Shown: piece after piece, positions 62,647-64,000 of the stretch | Layout: every line of letters begins with the position of its first letter | Numbering within the stretch: the first letter of the stretch is position 1 | Assembly: GCA_028023455.1 (NCBI GenBank) | Contig: JAQFVV010006231.1 | Coordinates: 3,119,478-3,183,477 of the forward strand | DNA length: 64,000 bases | Source of the DNA: Epiperipatus broadwayi | Lineage: Eukaryota > Onychophora > Udeonychophora > Euonychophora > Peripatidae | Direction of reading: 5' to 3' | Program-made: the position numbers and the translations under genes | The notes under the pieces: generated by a model | Databases searched by the model: none | What the model saw: the letters and a program-made list of their open reading frames with translations, nothing else | What the model was told of the DNA's origin: nothing

Positions 62647-64000
62647 ATATATATATTTTATGCTTTAAAAAATCCTCAGCTATATTAAAGAACATTTCAA
62701 TTTCCATCATAATTTGAACTTGAAGATATAGGCAAGATGACCTGATCCAATAATCATTATATATTGATATATATATATTGATATATATATAGTACCAATA
62801 TTGATATTGGAACATGATAATTTATCTAAAAAAATTATTAAAATAATTTTTCGTAAAAGAGTTTGAAATAAAAGTTAGAAAATAATTGATTAAAAAGGGG
62901 GAGGGGGAGTTTTGGTTAGAAAAGATAAACTAAAAGTTTTATAAAAGGAAGTAGAGTTTGTTATTATTAGTCGAAATATAATTTAAAGTTGTAAAAATAC
63001 AAATCTCTTTTCATTCGAATTAAAGAAAAAGTAATCTTAAAACTAGTTATATATGTGCGATTGTAAATAAAAATAAATGTATGTGTATTAAATAAATATT
63101 AAAAAATAAATGGAAGTTGTCATTAAAAAACAAAGTGATGGCTATTAATTAAAATATAAAACAACATGTTTTGTTTGGCTATTATTAATTAAACGATCTT
63201 CCAAAACACGTTGTCAAAGGATTATCAATGGAATTTCAACAACAGATATTGCCGGAGTATATTACAAGGACAACACGTTGCAGGTATAAATAGACTTTTT
63301 TTTATCGGATAATGAATTGAGTTAGTTAAGTCAAGAGAGGACAATCAGTTGAGTTAATTGTATCCAGAAACAAAAAAAATGCAGTGCTGAGTAGCTTTTG
63401 GGAATGCATGTTTCTCCACAGCCTGAAGTCCAATGAAAACAGCAAGATCTGCCCATGAAATAATATCAGCATAACAACTTGGAAATCTCCATCAATATCT
63501 AATTGTCTCCAATAGTAATAATCGTGAATAATAAGGAAACTCATCAAGGAAACAACCCAGCCAGCTGGAAGTATTCATAATGGAAGCAGCAAACAAGAAG
63601 AAAACAAAGTTCTAAATCTATGTTCAAAATCCTAGGTAAAACATTTGCTTATTTTCATTTATACCATAATAGCCATTGCATTAATTTGTAAAGCCTCCAG
63701 AGACAAGTAATTTGAACTCTATAATCATGCATAAAATGAACTATTGATGTGTGTGTTTGTGAATGCTATATGATTTTATAAACATCAAACATTATTTATG
63801 CTTTTCATAAGATATAATTATAGTGTGTTAATTTAAAATGTGCGTGTGTTATATTAGTTAAAAAATTATAAAGATGATTAAATTTAGTAAATTAATGTTA
63901 GTTAATAAATTGTCTTAAAACTTAAACTCTATTTGTCGGTCAATTCTTTTTATTAACTCTTTTACCAATCTCTCTTACAATTCTTTTCACCACCAATTAT

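Larger units (their letters stand above)
51063..64000 (+). other. Pld: Start of the next PLD intron (open-ended)
   Basis: Starts at the GTAAGC donor. No matching PH-domain exon follows within the window, so the intron is at least 12.9 kb unless another gene intervenes. It contains a family C foldback, a 3-kb LINE and the unusual 58-62.6 kb stretch. 52330-54450, 57540-57960 and 62650-64000 show only AT-rich sequence. Confidence 0.6.

Noticed and set aside
63180-63285. Exon-like segment ending CAG|GTATAA as the next PLD exon
   Set aside because: Its translation does not resemble the sequence that follows the PX domain in PLD.

Overview
This is a very AT-rich, repeat-dense piece of an animal nuclear genome. 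There are no prokaryotic operons and no long host ORFs. The only host gene I can place is on the + strand: four short exons with clean AG/GT borders and matching phases (5597-5741, 22839-22961, 38633-38732, 50997-51062). Spliced, they encode the PX phosphoinositide-binding domain of a phospholipase D of the PLD1/PLD2 type. The introns are 17.1, 15.7 and 12.3 kb, and the last runs at least 12.9 kb to the window edge. The window is therefore essentially a set of giant introns filled with transposable elements. A large-genome invertebrate fits (PX-type PLD, RTE and Penelope elements, ribozyme-bearing repeats), but I cannot name the phylum from this alone.

Layout. 1-5.6 kb: an AAT microsatellite, a tandem repeat carrying a hammerhead ribozyme (family C), and a decayed RTE LINE. 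5.6-8.5 kb: first PLD exon, a second family C ribozyme, and a family B repeat. 8.5-17 kb: a nested palindrome of about 8.5 kb whose 2.8-2.9 kb core arms each carry the same RTE 3' end. 18.6-22 kb: family B ribozyme, tRNA-like SINEs, and a 473-bp hAT element with perfect 8-bp target-site duplications. 22.8-31 kb: PLD exon 2, inverted repeats, a dead Penelope RT fragment, and a Penelope thumb/GIY-YIG fragment flanked by an inverted copy of its own 3' end. 31.1-34.7 kb: a 3.6-kb unit with TGTAACAGTCA-like termini inserted between TA tracts. 35-46 kb: SINEs, PLD exon 3, foldbacks, a 1-kb head-to-head family A locus, and another Penelope C-terminal fragment. 50-57.5 kb: PLD exon 4, a SINE, a foldback, and a 3-kb 5'-truncated I/Jockey-like LINE. 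58-64 kb: more complex sequence with an isolated 52-codon exon-like ORF and possible LTR pieces.

The most interesting signal is a set of short non-coding repeats (families A, B and C) that carry type I hammerhead ribozyme folds. Each has CTGATGA-like and GAAA boxes, a pairing stem II, a tiny stem III ending in a UH cleavage dinucleotide, and a closing stem I. Compensatory base changes occur between copies. In each family one ribozyme is bracketed by direct repeats about 370-480 bp apart, as expected of genomic copies of retrozymes (small ribozyme-processed circular RNAs mobilised by retrotransposons). The Penelope elements in the same introns are a plausible source of both the ribozyme and the reverse transcriptase; that link is inference.
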